Positions 33,926-43,756 are shown, counted from the first letter of the stretch. The stretch is 64,000 nt of DNA from Pseudonocardia petroleophila (GCF_014235185.1 NZ_CP060131.1:2053501-2117500), one strand, 5' to 3'. The notes: generated from the letters alone by a model not told the origin. A program made the numbers and translations.

Positions 33926-34678
33926 TCAGCGCGCCTCCAGCACCGCCAGGTCGCGCTCGGCGAAGCGGCGGTGCTCGCACTCCTCGTCCATGATCACGTG
34001 CAGGCACTCGCGGACCGGGCGCGGATGGTCGGGGTCGCCGATCCACGGGGAGCCCGTGCAGACGCGGTCCAGGCCGTCGTCGGTGAGGCCGTCGAGCAGG
34101 TCGCGGACCAGCGCCACCCGCCCGGCGCGCACGGCCAGCACCTCCGCGAGCGACGGCCGTGCGTCCGCGTCGAGCCCGGCCGTCGCGGCGTCGGCGGGGT
34201 CGAAGTCGGTCGGGACCAGGCCGAGCGGGTGGTACGGCTCGGGCCGCTCCAGGACCATCCGGCCCGCCCAGCAGTCGGTGGCGAACACGAGGTGGCGCAG
34301 CGTCTCGACGAACGACCACTCGCCGTCGACGCGTTCGTGGCGGGCCGCCTCGGGCAGCCGCTCGGCCCGCTCGACGGTCCGTGCCCACAGCCGCCCGACC
34401 AGCTCCCAGGCCGCGCGGTGCTCGTCGGCGGTCCGCATCGCGCGCAGCTGCACCCGCTCGGGATGGCGCCGGTCGAGCTCGGTCGTCACGTACTCCGTGA
34501 CGTCCACCTCGTCGACGAGCAACCGGCCGAACACGCCCGAGACGGACAGGCCGTCGAGGAACGACCCGGTGATCCGGGCCCCTCTCAGGTCGCAGTCGTG
34601 GAACGTCGCCCCGGACAGGTCGGACCGGGTGAACCGGGCCCCGCGGAACGCGTCGGTGCGGTCGTGGTCGCTCGACAT
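33926..34678 (-). CDS. Pentapeptide-repeat plus DinB-family protein
   Basis: A 250-residue protein. Residues about 10-45 form a few pentapeptide repeats ([20 protein letters not shown]). From about 95 onwards it is a DinB four-helix protein: [17 protein letters not shown] and the C-terminal [18 protein letters not shown] with His residues suited to metal binding. DinB-superfamily proteins include mycothiol- or bacillithiol-dependent transferases, a possible role in an actinobacterium but not shown. ATG start. It lies 56 bases upstream of the BNR gene on the same strand. Confidence 0.82.
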   Translation of the reverse strand: MSSDHDRTDAFRGARFTRSDLSGATFHDCDLRGARITGSFLDGLSVSGVFGRLLVDEVDVTEYVTTELDRRHPERVQLRAMRTADEHRAAWELVGRLWARTVERAERLPEAARHERVDGEWSFVETLRHLVFATDCWAGRMVLERPEPYHPLGLVPTDFDPADAATAGLDADARPSLAEVLAVRAGRVALVRDLLDGLTDDGLDRVCTGSPWIGDPDHPRPVRECLHVIMDEECEHRRFAERDLAVLEAR

Positions 34679-34711
34679 CGGGCCATCATGGCGGACCCGG
34701 GTCGGCCACGG

Positions 34712-36739
34712 TCACTCGTCCGGCACCTCGCGGCGGATCTCCTCGACCCAGATGCGGGCCGACATGTCCGACGGGGCCCGCCAGTCGCCGCGCGGGGACA
34801 GGGAGCCGCCGGAGGACACCTTCGGGCCGTTCGGCAGCGCCGAGCGCTTGAACTGGCTGAACCCGAAGAAGCGCTGCGCGAAGACCTCCAGCCAGCGGCG
34901 GATCGCGGCGAGGTCGTAGGCCGCGCGCCGGTCGGCGGGCAGGCCCGGCGGCCAGTCGCCCCGCTCGGCGTCGTGCCAGGCGTGCCAGGCCAGGAACGCG
35001 ATCTTCGACGGGCGGAACCCGTAGCGCAGGACGTGCCACAAGGTGAAGTCCTGCAGCGCGTACGGGCCGACGGTGGCCTCGCTGCTCTGCACGTCGTCGC
35101 CGGGCACGAGCTCGGGCGTGATCTCGGTGTCGAGGACGTCGAGCAGGATCGCCGACACCTCGTCGGAGAACAGGTCCGTGGCCGCGACCCAGCGGATGAG
35201 GTGCTGGATCTGCGTCTTGGGCACGCCGCCGTTGACGTTGTAGTGCGACATCTGGTCGCCGACGCCGTAGGTCGACCAGCCCAGGGCCAGCTCGGACAGG
35301 TCCCCGGTGCCCAGCACGATCCCGCCGCGCTGGTTGGCCGCGCGGAACAGGTAGTCGGTGCGCAGCCCGGCCTGCACGTTCTCGAAGGTCACGTCGTAGA
35401 CGGGCTCGCCGTCGCCGAAGGGGTGGCCGAGGTTGCGCAGCATCAGCTCCGCGGTGGGCCGGATGTCGATCTCGGAGAAGGTCACCCCGAGGGCGTCGCA
35501 CAGCCGGGTCGCGTTGTTCTTCGTGCGGTCGCCGGTGGCGAACCCGGGCAGGGTGAACGCGAGGATGTCGGTGCGCGGGCGCTTCTCCCGGTCCATCGCA
35601 CGGGCGGCGACGATGAGGGCGTGGGTGGAGTCGAGCCCGCCCGACACCCCGATGACGATCTTCGGCTGGCCGATCGCGCGCAGCCGCTGCTCCAGCCCGG
35701 AGACCTGGATGTTGTACGCCTCGAAGCAGTCCTGCTCCAGCCGCGCCGGGTCCGACGGCACGAACGGGAAGCGCTCGACCTCGCGCAGCAGCCCGATGTC
35801 GCCGGCGGGCGGGTCGAGCCGGAAGGCCACGGTCCGGGTCTCGGGGGCGTGGTGGCGGCGGTTGTCGTCGAAGGTGCCCATCCGCAGGCGCTCGGCGCGC
35901 AGCAGGTCGAGGTCGACGTCGGCCACGGAGCGGCGCGGGCCGATCGGGAAGCGCTCGGTCTCGGCGAGCAGCCGCCCGTTCTCGTAGATCATCGTCTGGC
36001 CGTCCCAGGCCAGGTCGGTGGTCGACTCGCCCTCGCCGGCCGCCGCGTAGGCGTAGGCGGCGAGGCAGCGGGCCGACGCCGACTGCGCGAGCAGCTTGCG
36101 GTCGTCGGCCCGGCCGACGGTGATCGGGCTGCCGGACAGGTTGACGATCACGGTGGCCCCGGCCAGCGCGGCCTCCGCGCTCGGCGGCACCGGCACCCAC
36201 ATGTCCTCGCAGACCTCGGCGTGCAGCACCAGTCCCGGCACGTCGTCGGCGGCGAAGAGCAGGTCGGGACCGATCGGCACGTCGCCGCCGCCGAGCCGGA
36301 TCGTGCCGCGCACGTCGTCGCCCGCCGCGATCTGGCGCTTCTCGTAGAACTCCCGGTACGTTGGGAGGTAGGACTTGGGGGCGACGCCGAGCACCGCGCC
36401 GCGGTGGACCACGACCGCGCAGTTGAGGATCCGGTGCCGCAGCCGCAGCGGGGCGCCGACGACGAGCACCGGCAGCAGGTCGGCCGACGCCGCGACGACG
36501 TCGAGCAGCGCCCGCTCCACCTCGTCGAGCAGGACGTCCTGCATCACGACGTCCTCGAGCGAGTAGCCCGACAGCGTCAGCTCGGGGAACACCGCCACCC
36601 CGACGCCCTCGTCGTGGCAGGCCCGGGCCGACTCCAGCACCGCCCGGGCGTTGGCGGCGGGGTCGGCCAGCGCGGTGTGCAGGGTGCAGGCGGCGACGCG
36701 CACGAAGCCGTGGCGGTACGCGGAACGGAAGTCCGACAC
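34712..36739 (-). CDS. nadE: Glutamine-dependent NAD+ synthase
   Basis: A 675-residue two-domain NadE, like the 679-residue M. tuberculosis enzyme. The N-terminal nitrilase-type glutaminase has the triad Glu (FPELTLSGYS), Lys (PKSYLPTYREFYEKR) and Cys (HAEVCEDMWVP). The C-terminal synthetase has the ATP loop VIGVSGGLDSTHA and FTLPGFATGDRTKNNA. It amidates deamido-NAD+ with glutamine-derived ammonia. The GTG at VSDFRSAYRHGFVRVAA was chosen because homology starts there; the upstream open frame is unconserved and overlaps the divergent monooxygenase promoter. Confidence 0.96.
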   Translation of the reverse strand: MSDFRSAYRHGFVRVAACTLHTALADPAANARAVLESARACHDEGVGVAVFPELTLSGYSLEDVVMQDVLLDEVERALLDVVAASADLLPVLVVGAPLRLRHRILNCAVVVHRGAVLGVAPKSYLPTYREFYEKRQIAAGDDVRGTIRLGGGDVPIGPDLLFAADDVPGLVLHAEVCEDMWVPVPPSAEAALAGATVIVNLSGSPITVGRADDRKLLAQSASARCLAAYAYAAAGEGESTTDLAWDGQTMIYENGRLLAETERFPIGPRRSVADVDLDLLRAERLRMGTFDDNRRHHAPETRTVAFRLDPPAGDIGLLREVERFPFVPSDPARLEQDCFEAYNIQVSGLEQRLRAIGQPKIVIGVSGGLDSTHALIVAARAMDREKRPRTDILAFTLPGFATGDRTKNNATRLCDALGVTFSEIDIRPTAELMLRNLGHPFGDGEPVYDVTFENVQAGLRTDYLFRAANQRGGIVLGTGDLSELALGWSTYGVGDQMSHYNVNGGVPKTQIQHLIRWVAATDLFSDEVSAILLDVLDTEITPELVPGDDVQSSEATVGPYALQDFTLWHVLRYGFRPSKIAFLAWHAWHDAERGDWPPGLPADRRAAYDLAAIRRWLEVFAQRFFGFSQFKRSALPNGPKVSSGGSLSPRGDWRAPSDMSARIWVEEIRREVPDE

Positions 36740-36791
36740 CCGCGCAGTCTGACACCCGGCGGACGTCGGGCCGAGCTGGGAAGGTGGTGGC

Positions 36792-38396
36792 ATGGGTCGC
36801 ACGGAGGTCGACGTCGTCGTCGTGGGCGCCGGTTTCGCCGGGCTCTACATGCTGCACCGGCTGCGCGGCGCCGGGCTGTCGGCCGCGGTGCTGGAGGCGG
36901 GTGACGGCGTCGGCGGCACCTGGTACTGGAACCGCTACCCGGGGGCCCGCTGCGACTCCGAGAGCTACTACTACTCGTACTCCTTCTCCGAGGAGCTCCA
37001 GCAGGAGTGGGAGTGGACCGAGCGCTACCCGACCCAGGCCGAGATCCTGCGCTACCTCGAGCACGTGGCCGACCGGTTCGACCTGCGCCGCGACATCCGC
37101 TTCGGCACCCGCGTCACGCAGGCCGCCTTCGACGACGACACGGGCCGCTGGGACGTGCGCGCGGAGTCCGGCGAGCGGTGGTCGGCGCAGTTCCTCGTGA
37201 CCGCGGTGGGCTGCCTGTCCGCGGCGAACATCCCGCGGATCCCCGGCCTCGACGGCTTCGGCGGCGAGTGGTTCCACACCGGGCGCTGGCCGCACGAGGG
37301 CGTCGACCTGGCCGGGAAGCGGGTCGGCGTCGTGGGCACCGGGTCCACCGGCATCCAGGCCATCCCGGTGATCGCCGAGCAGGCCGCGCACCTCACGGTC
37401 TTCCAGCGCACCGCGAACTACAGCATCCCGGCCCGCAACGGCCCGATGACGCGGGAGTTCGCGGCCGAGGTGAAGGCGGGCTACGCCGACATCCGCGCCC
37501 GGCAGCGGGCCTCCACCAACGGCCACCCGTTCACGATCAGCCCGACCTCCGCGCTGGCCGTCACCGACGAGGAGCGCCGCGCGGTGTACGAGGCCGCGTG
37601 GGAGCGGGGCGGGCTGCGGTTCCGCGCGTCGTTCGCCGACCTGCTGGCCGACCGCGCCGCCAACGACACGGCGTCGGACTTCATCCGCGACAAGATCCGC
37701 GGGATCGTCCACGACCCGGCGACGGCGGAGAAGCTCGTCCCGCTCGACCACCCGTTCGCCACGAAGCGCCCGCCGATCGACACGCACTACTTCGAGACCT
37801 ACAACCGGCCGAACGTCTCCCTGGTCGACGTCGGGGCCACGCCGATCGAGGAGGTCACCGCCACCGGCGTCCGGACCTCCGACGGCGAGCACGAGCTGGA
37901 CGTCATCGTGTTCGCCACCGGCTTCGACGCCATGACCGGCCCGCTGCTCGGCATCGACATCCGCGGCGCCGGCGGCGTCGCGCTGCGGGACCGCTGGGCG
38001 GCCGGGCCGGTGAGCTACCTCGGCCTGCAGGTCGCCGGCTTCCCCAACCTGTTCACGATCACCGGGCCCGGCAGTCCCTCGGTGCTGACGAACATGCCCA
38101 CCTCGATCGAGCAGCACGTCGACTGGATCACCGACGCCGTCGAGCACCTGCGCGAGGAGGGCGTCGACCGCATGGAGGCCACCACCGCCGCCCAGGACGC
38201 GTGGGTCGCGCACGTCAACGAGGCGGCGGCGCGCACGCTGCTCCCGGAGGCCGGCACGTCGTGGTACCTCGGGGCGAACGTGCCCGGCAAGCCACGGGTC
38301 TTCATGCCGTACGCGGGCGGGTTCGCGGCCTACGTGCGGGCCTGCGACGAGGTGGCCGCCGACGGCTACCCGGGGTTCGAGCTGACGTCGCGCTAG
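36792..38396 (+). CDS. Baeyer-Villiger-type flavin monooxygenase
   Basis: A 534-residue class B monooxygenase. The FAD loop is VVVGAGFAGLYMLHRL, with GGTWYWNRYPGARCDSES as in cyclohexanone monooxygenases; the fingerprint F-x-G-x-x-x-H-x-x-x-W-P is met by FGGEWFHTGRWP; the NADPH loop is VGVVGTGSTGIQAIP. The C-terminal block is GPGSPSVLTNMPTSIEQHVDW. It inserts oxygen next to a ketone to give esters or lactones; the exact ketone is unknown. ATG start with an AAGGTGG site. An SDR follows after 34 bases and could supply ketones from alcohols. Confidence 0.93.
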   Translation: MGRTEVDVVVVGAGFAGLYMLHRLRGAGLSAAVLEAGDGVGGTWYWNRYPGARCDSESYYYSYSFSEELQQEWEWTERYPTQAEILRYLEHVADRFDLRRDIRFGTRVTQAAFDDDTGRWDVRAESGERWSAQFLVTAVGCLSAANIPRIPGLDGFGGEWFHTGRWPHEGVDLAGKRVGVVGTGSTGIQAIPVIAEQAAHLTVFQRTANYSIPARNGPMTREFAAEVKAGYADIRARQRASTNGHPFTISPTSALAVTDEERRAVYEAAWERGGLRFRASFADLLADRAANDTASDFIRDKIRGIVHDPATAEKLVPLDHPFATKRPPIDTHYFETYNRPNVSLVDVGATPIEEVTATGVRTSDGEHELDVIVFATGFDAMTGPLLGIDIRGAGGVALRDRWAAGPVSYLGLQVAGFPNLFTITGPGSPSVLTNMPTSIEQHVDWITDAVEHLREEGVDRMEATTAAQDAWVAHVNEAAARTLLPEAGTSWYLGANVPGKPRVFMPYAGGFAAYVRACDEVAADGYPGFELTSR

Positions 38397-38430
38397 CCAG
38401 TTACTCGTCGGTAGGGCACCATCTGGCGGC

Positions 38431-39246
38431 ATGAGTGAGTTCGCGGGACGCGTCGCTGTGGTGACCGGGGCGGGATCGGGTATCGGACGGGCGCTGGCCC
38501 AGGACCTCGCGCGCCGCGGGGCCCGGCTCGCGCTGTCCGACGTCGACAAGGACGGGCTGGCCGAGACCGTCGGCTCGCTGTCCGGGGCCGAGGTGCGCAG
38601 CGACGCGCTCGACGTCACCGACCGCGGGGCCGTGCTGGCCTACGCCGACGACGTCGTGGCGCAGTTCGGGCGGGTCAACCAGGTCTACAACAACGCCGGC
38701 ATCGCCTTCGCCGGCAACATCCTCACCTCGGAGTTCGAGGAGATCGAGCGCGTCGTCGACATCGACTTCTGGGGCGTCGTCAACGGGACGAAGGCGTTCC
38801 TGCCGCACCTGATCAACTCCGGCGACGGGCACGTGGTCAACGTGTCCAGCCTGTTCGGGCTGCTCTCGGTGCCCAGTCAGAGCGCGTACAACGCGGCGAA
38901 GTTCGCGGTGCGCGGGTTCACCGAGTCGCTGCGCCAGGAGATGCTGATCGCGAAGTACCCGGTGCAGGTCACCTGCGTGCACCCCGGCGGCATCAAGACC
39001 GGCATCGCCCGCAACGCCGCCCGCGGCAAGGGCTTCGAGGACGGCGCGGCGATGGAGCGCTTCGACAAGCAGATGCTGCGGATGACCCCGGAGAAGGCCG
39101 CCGAGATCATCCTGTCCGGCGTGCGCCGCAACCGCGCCCGGGTGCTCGTCGGCAACGACGCCAAGGTGCTCGACGCGGTGGTGCGCCTGCTCGGCTCGGC
39201 CTACCAGCGCCCCTTCTCGATCGTCGCGGGGCGCACCCTGAAGTAG
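38431..39246 (+). CDS. SDR family NAD(P)-dependent oxidoreductase
   Basis: A 271-residue classical SDR: VTGAGSGIGRALAQDLARRG, an Asp after beta2 (LSDVDKDGL) suggesting NAD, NNAGIAF, Ser in NVSSLFGLLS and YNAAKFA. It lacks the mycofactocin-type GQGRSH signature. The long C-terminal part (AEIILSGVRRNRARVLVG) resembles acetoin/lipid-type SDRs of mycobacteria. It lies just after the Baeyer-Villiger gene on the same strand and an MFS gene follows 17 bases later, so the three are probably one transcript. Confidence 0.88.
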   Translation: MSEFAGRVAVVTGAGSGIGRALAQDLARRGARLALSDVDKDGLAETVGSLSGAEVRSDALDVTDRGAVLAYADDVVAQFGRVNQVYNNAGIAFAGNILTSEFEEIERVVDIDFWGVVNGTKAFLPHLINSGDGHVVNVSSLFGLLSVPSQSAYNAAKFAVRGFTESLRQEMLIAKYPVQVTCVHPGGIKTGIARNAARGKGFEDGAAMERFDKQMLRMTPEKAAEIILSGVRRNRARVLVGNDAKVLDAVVRLLGSAYQRPFSIVAGRTLK

Positions 39247-39263
39247 CGGCCTACTGTGGCCGA

Positions 39264-40439
39264 GTGGATCAAGTGCGGACCAGGACGGCGCCCGGGCCGC
39301 TCGTCGCGGCGGCGTTCCTCGCGACGATGGTCGGCACCACGCTGCCGACCCCGCTCTACCCGATCTACCAGCAGGAGCTGGGCTTCGGCGGGCTGATGGT
39401 GACGGTCGTGTTCGCGACCTACGCCGTCGGGGTGCTGGCGGCCCTGCTGCTGTTCGGGCGCCTGTCGGACCGGATCGGGCGCAGGCCGGTGCTGCTGCCC
39501 GGACTCGCGCTCGCTGCGGTCAGCTCGCTGGTGTTCCTCATCCCCGACAGCCTGCCCGCGCTGTTCGTCGGGCGGCTGCTGTCCGGGCTCTCGGCGGGCA
39601 TCTTCACCGGCGTCGCGACCGCCACGATCGTCGACCTCGCCCCGCCGGAGGACCGGGCCCGGGCCGGGCTGCTCGCCGCCGCGGTCAACATGCTCGGGCT
39701 CGGGCTGGGTCTGGTGCTCGCGGGCGCGCTCGCCGACCTCGCCCCCCTGCCGCTGGTGCTGCCCTACCTCGTGCACCTCGGGCTCGTGGTCGTCGGCGCC
39801 GTCGCGGTGTCCGCGGTGCCCGAGCCGGTCACGCGGCAGCCGGGGCCGGTGCGGCTGGAGATCCAGCGGCTCTCCGTGCCCGCGGAGGTCCGCGCGGTGT
39901 TCGTGCGCGCCGGCATCGCGGGCTTCGCCGGGTTCGCCGTGCTGGGCTTCTTCACCGCGGTCACGCCGCTGTTCGTCGCGCAGACCCTGGGCGAACCGGG
40001 CCACCTGCTCTCCGGGCTCGTCGTGTTCTCCCTGCTCGGCAGCTCGACGGCCGGGCAGCTGCTCTCCGCGCGGCTGCCGCTGCGCACGTCGCTGCTCGGG
40101 GGCTGCCTCGCGCTGGCCGCAGGCATCGCCGTCGTCGGGCTCGGGGTGGGGCTGGAGTCGCTGCCCGTGCTGGTCGCGGGAGCGGTCGTCGCGGGGCTGG
40201 GGCAGGGCTCGAGCTTCCGCGCGGGGCTGCAGTCGGTCACCGGCGCGGCGCCCGCGGAGCAGCGCAGCGAGGTCTCGTCGAGCTACTTCCTGCTGGTCTA
40301 CGTGGCGATCTCGATCCCGGTGATCGGGGTCGGCGCCGGGGCCCGGGTGTTCGGGCTCGTGCCCACCGCCGTGGTGTTCGCGGGGCTCGTCGCGGCGCTC
40401 GCGCTCGCCGCGTTCACGAGCCTGCTGCGGCGGACGTGA
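39264..40439 (+). CDS. MFS transporter
   Basis: A 391-residue protein with about 12 hydrophobic segments. The motif-A loop is LLLFGRLSDRIGRRPVLLPG, followed by a GRLLSGLSAGIFTGVATA segment; the N-terminus TAPGPLVAAAFLATMVGTTLPTPLYP is that of small-molecule exporters. Substrate unknown. GTG start 17 bases after the SDR stop. It is likely co-transcribed with the monooxygenase and SDR genes. Confidence 0.88.
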   Translation: MDQVRTRTAPGPLVAAAFLATMVGTTLPTPLYPIYQQELGFGGLMVTVVFATYAVGVLAALLLFGRLSDRIGRRPVLLPGLALAAVSSLVFLIPDSLPALFVGRLLSGLSAGIFTGVATATIVDLAPPEDRARAGLLAAAVNMLGLGLGLVLAGALADLAPLPLVLPYLVHLGLVVVGAVAVSAVPEPVTRQPGPVRLEIQRLSVPAEVRAVFVRAGIAGFAGFAVLGFFTAVTPLFVAQTLGEPGHLLSGLVVFSLLGSSTAGQLLSARLPLRTSLLGGCLALAAGIAVVGLGVGLESLPVLVAGAVVAGLGQGSSFRAGLQSVTGAAPAEQRSEVSSSYFLLVYVAISIPVIGVGAGARVFGLVPTAVVFAGLVAALALAAFTSLLRRT

Positions 40440-40658
40440 GCCGGTTGTGACGGACCTCGCGAACCACGCGGGAGGCCGCCCGGCGCGGCGTTCGGGCCCC
40501 CACCGGCGGGCGTCCGGAGCAGCGGGAACAGGGCGGTAGCCGCTCCCGGAATCCGGCAAACGTGATGGTGACGGGCGTCACGGATATCCGCCCGGAACGG
40601 GTCGCGGCGGGTTCCGCACGCCTGTCCTGCGAGGGCTTTGCCTGTAGATTTCCAGGTC

Positions 40659-41162
40659 ATGTCCGCAACCGGCCCGACGACGACGTCGATCCCCACCACG
40701 GCCGACGGTGCGGCGATGTGGGAGATCGTGTCCGCCTCGCCCTTCCTCGACGTCAACTCGCGCTACGCGTACGCCCTCTGGTGTCGCGACTTCGCCGCGA
40801 CGTCGATCGTCGCCCGCCTGGGGGACCGGGTGGTCGGGTTCGTGACCGGCTACGTCCGGCCGGACCAGCCCGACACGCTGTTCGTGTGGCAGGTGGCGGT
40901 GGACGAGGCGGCGCGCGGGAAGCGGGCGGCGTCCACGATGCTCGACGACCTGGTCGTCCGGGTCGGGGTGCCGTACCTGGAGACGACCGTCACCGACGAC
41001 AACGCCGCCTCGCTCGCGATGTTCGCGGGTCTGGCGAAGCGGACCGGGACGACGATGGAACGCACGGAACTGTTCGGCGAGTCCGAACTCGGCACGGAGC
41101 ACGATCCCGAGTACTTCTACCGCATCGGGCCCATGGATCTGAAGACGCTGACGCGAGGGTGA
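40659..41162 (+). CDS. ectA: L-2,4-diaminobutyrate acetyltransferase
   Basis: A 167-residue GNAT enzyme, first dedicated ectoine step (acetyl-CoA plus diaminobutyrate to N-gamma-acetyldiaminobutyrate). Typical EctA blocks are SPFLDVNSRYAYALWCRDF, VVGFVTGYVRPDQPDTLFVW and LETTVTDDNAASLAMFAGLA. The ATG at MSATGPTTTS was preferred to an upstream TTG. The 219 bases before it, after the MFS stop, hold the operon promoter; a TAGATT -10-like hexamer lies just before the start but no clear -35 was seen. ectB follows after 7 bases. Confidence 0.95.
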   Translation: MSATGPTTTSIPTTADGAAMWEIVSASPFLDVNSRYAYALWCRDFAATSIVARLGDRVVGFVTGYVRPDQPDTLFVWQVAVDEAARGKRAASTMLDDLVVRVGVPYLETTVTDDNAASLAMFAGLAKRTGTTMERTELFGESELGTEHDPEYFYRIGPMDLKTLTRG

Positions 41163-41169
41163 TGACGAG

Positions 41170-42432
41170 ATGACCGTGTTCGAAGACCTGGAGTCCGAGG
41201 TCCGCAGCTACTGCCGGAACTGGCCGGTCGTGTTCGACACCGCGGTCGGTTCGCGCCTCACCGATGTCGACGGGAACACCTATCTGGACTTCTTCGCCGG
41301 GGCGGGGGCGTTGAACTACGGGCACAACCCGCCGGCGTTGAAGAAGCCGTTGTTGGAGTACCTGGCCCGGGACGGGATCACCCACGGGCTGGACATGTAC
41401 ACCACGGCCAAGGGTGAGTTCCTGCACGCGTTCGAGGACGGGATCCTCAAGCCGCGTGGGTTGGACTACAAGGTGCAGTTCCCCGGTCCGACGGGTGCGA
41501 ACACGGTGGAGTCGGCGTTGAAGCTGGCGCGGAAGATCAGCGGCAAAGAGGCCATGATCAATTTCACGAACGCGTTCCACGGGATGACGCTGGGTGCGTT
41601 GTCGGTGACGGGTAACTCGATGAAGCGCGGCGGGGCCGGCATTCCGCTGGTGCATGCCACGCCGATGCCGTTCGACAACTACTTCGACGGTACGCAGCCG
41701 GACTTCCTGTGGATGGAGAAGCTGCTGCAGGACTCCGGTTCGGGGTTGAACGAGCCGGCTGCGGTGATCGTGGAGACGGTGCAGGGCGAGGGCGGGATCA
41801 ACCCGGCGCGGGTGGAGTGGTTGCAGGGCCTGGACGCGTTGTGCAAGCGCAACGGCATCCTGCTGATCGTCGACGACGTGCAGATGGGCATCGGCCGCAC
41901 CGGCCCGTTCTTCTCCTTCGAGATCGCGGGTATCCAGCCCGACATCGTGTGCATCTCCAAGTCGATCAGCGGTTACGGGTTGCCGATGGCGCTGACGCTG
42001 ATCAAGCCGGAGCACGACGTGTGGGGTCCCGGCGAGCACAACGGCACCTTCCGCGGCAACAACCCCGCGTTCGTCACCGCGACGGCGGCGATCAAGGAGT
42101 TCTGGTCCGACGACGCGCTGGAGCGGTCGACGATCGCGAAGGGGGAGCGGGTGCACGAGGCGTTCTCCGAGATCGCGGCGCGTTCGCAGACCGTGGAGCT
42201 GACCCCGAAGGGTCGTGGGTTGGCGCGCGGTCTGCAGTTCGGGCAGCCGGAGCTCGCGGCGAAGGCGTGTGCCGCGGCGTTCGAACGGGGACTGCTCATG
42301 GAGACCTCGGGCCCGTCCGACGAGGTCATGAAGATCCTCCCGGCCCTGACCATCACCGATGCCGAGCTCGACGAGGGTCTCGCCATCGTCGCGGAGTCCG
42401 TGGCCGCCGTCACCGAAGGGATGTCCCAGTAG
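41170..42432 (+). CDS. ectB: Diaminobutyrate-2-oxoglutarate transaminase
   Basis: A 420-residue class III PLP aminotransferase making L-2,4-diaminobutyrate from aspartate semialdehyde and glutamate. Motifs: PGPTGANTVESALKLAR, FTNAFHGMTLGAL, VIVETVQGEGGINPA, LIVDDVQMGIGRTG and the PLP lysine in CISKSISGYGLPMA. Codon use is unusual: at least eleven leucine TTG codons occur in the first two thirds, whereas the surrounding genes use almost none. The ectC ATG directly abuts the TAG. Confidence 0.97.
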   Translation: MTVFEDLESEVRSYCRNWPVVFDTAVGSRLTDVDGNTYLDFFAGAGALNYGHNPPALKKPLLEYLARDGITHGLDMYTTAKGEFLHAFEDGILKPRGLDYKVQFPGPTGANTVESALKLARKISGKEAMINFTNAFHGMTLGALSVTGNSMKRGGAGIPLVHATPMPFDNYFDGTQPDFLWMEKLLQDSGSGLNEPAAVIVETVQGEGGINPARVEWLQGLDALCKRNGILLIVDDVQMGIGRTGPFFSFEIAGIQPDIVCISKSISGYGLPMALTLIKPEHDVWGPGEHNGTFRGNNPAFVTATAAIKEFWSDDALERSTIAKGERVHEAFSEIAARSQTVELTPKGRGLARGLQFGQPELAAKACAAAFERGLLMETSGPSDEVMKILPALTITDAELDEGLAIVAESVAAVTEGMSQ

Positions 42433-42843
42433 ATGATCGTCCGCACGCTCGACGAGATCACCGACACCGAACGCGACGTCAAGACCGAGAACTGGCGCAG
42501 CAAGCGCATCGTCCTCGGCGGCGACCGCGTCGGGTTCTCGGTGCACGAGACGGTGCTCAAGGCCGGCACCGTCAACGACTTCTGGTACGCGAACCACATC
42601 GAGGCCGTCTTCATCACCGAGGGTGAGGGCGAGCTGTACGACAAGGACAACGACACGACCTACGCGCTCGCGCCCGGGTCGATCTACGTCCTGAACGGAA
42701 ACGAGCGCCACCAGCTGCGTCCGCGCACGCAGATGCGGACGGTGTGCGTGTTCAACCCTCCCGTCACCGGTCGCGAGGTGCACGACGAGAACGGCGTGTA
42801 CCCGCTGATCACGGTGGACGAGGAGGAGAAGGAGGCTTCGTAG
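42433..42843 (+). CDS. ectC: L-ectoine synthase
   Basis: A 136-residue cupin that cyclises N-gamma-acetyldiaminobutyrate to ectoine. Conserved blocks are [56 protein letters not shown] and [19 protein letters not shown]. Length is standard. The ATG follows the ectB stop with no gap, and the ectD start lies 3 bases after its stop. Confidence 0.97.
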   Translation: MIVRTLDEITDTERDVKTENWRSKRIVLGGDRVGFSVHETVLKAGTVNDFWYANHIEAVFITEGEGELYDKDNDTTYALAPGSIYVLNGNERHQLRPRTQMRTVCVFNPPVTGREVHDENGVYPLITVDEEEKEAS

Positions 42844-42846
42844 GGC

Positions 42847-43750
42847 ATGGCAGTCACGGACCGACGGACGGCACGCCACGGCGACCGCTACCCCACGCGG
42901 GTGGCGGACCGCCCGGTGATCATCGACCGGGCGGAACCCGCGGTGTGGAGCACGGCACCGGGGTTGCTCTCGGCCGAGGAGCTCGCGGCGCACGAACGCG
43001 ACGGCTTCGTATCGGTCCCGGGACTGCTCACCCCCCGAGGAGGTGGTCGGGTTCTCCGCGGAGCTCGACCGCCTCGCCACCGACCCCGCGGTGCACGCCG
43101 ACGAGCGCACGATCACCGAGAAGTCCTCCGGGCAGGTGCGCTCGGTCTTCGAGGTGCACGCGCTGAGCCGCACGATCGCCGACCTCATCGCCGACGAGCG
43201 CGTGGCCGGCCGGGCCCGGCAGATCCTCGGCTCCGAGGTCTACGTCCACCAGAGCCGGATCAACTACAAGCCCGGCTTCGGCGGCGGCGGGTTCTACTGG
43301 CACTCCGACTTCGAGACCTGGCACGCCGAGGACGGCATGCCCTCCCCGCGCGCGGTGAGCATCTCGATCTCGCTGACCGACAACTACGCGCACAACGGCT
43401 GCCTGATGATCATGCCGGGGTCGCACAAGGAGTTCGTCGCCTGCGTGGGGGAGACCCCCGCCGACCACTACAAGGACTCGCTCAAGGAGCAGGAGGTCGG
43501 CACCCCCGACCAGGAGAGCCTCACCGCGCTGGCCGACCGGCACGGGATCGCGATGATCACCGGTGCGGCCGGGTCGGCCACGCTGTTCGACTCCAACTGC
43601 ATGCACGGCTCCGGCGGGAACATCACCCCGTACCCGCGGTCGAACATCTTCGTGGTGTTCAACAGCGTGGAGAACCGGTTGGAGGAGCCGTTCGCGGCCC
43701 CGGCCCCGCGGCCCCGGCACGTCGCGGCGCGCGCGGTGGCCCCGGTCTGA
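42847..43750 (+). pseudogene. ectD: Ectoine hydroxylase gene disrupted by a +1 frameshift
   Basis: EctD hydroxylates ectoine to 5-hydroxyectoine with Fe(II), O2 and 2-oxoglutarate. The first about 61 codons read correctly to GFVSVPGLLTP. Then a C6 run (43031-43036) shifts the frame; removing one C restores LLTPEEVVGFSAELDRLA and an about 300-residue protein to the stop at 43750. The restored part has the EctD signature FYWHSDFETWHAEDGMP (metal His and Asp) and the second His in NCMHGSGGN. As written, the product is truncated or aberrant. A sequencing error in the homopolymer is as likely as a true mutation. The CCC CGA junction might also allow a +1 slip. Confidence 0.9.
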
Positions 43751-43756
43751 CCCGCC

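Noticed and set aside
36740..36802. Longer NAD synthase starting 21 codons earlier
   Set aside because: The extension is unconserved, Pro-rich and overlaps the start of the divergent Baeyer-Villiger gene; homology starts at the GTG used.
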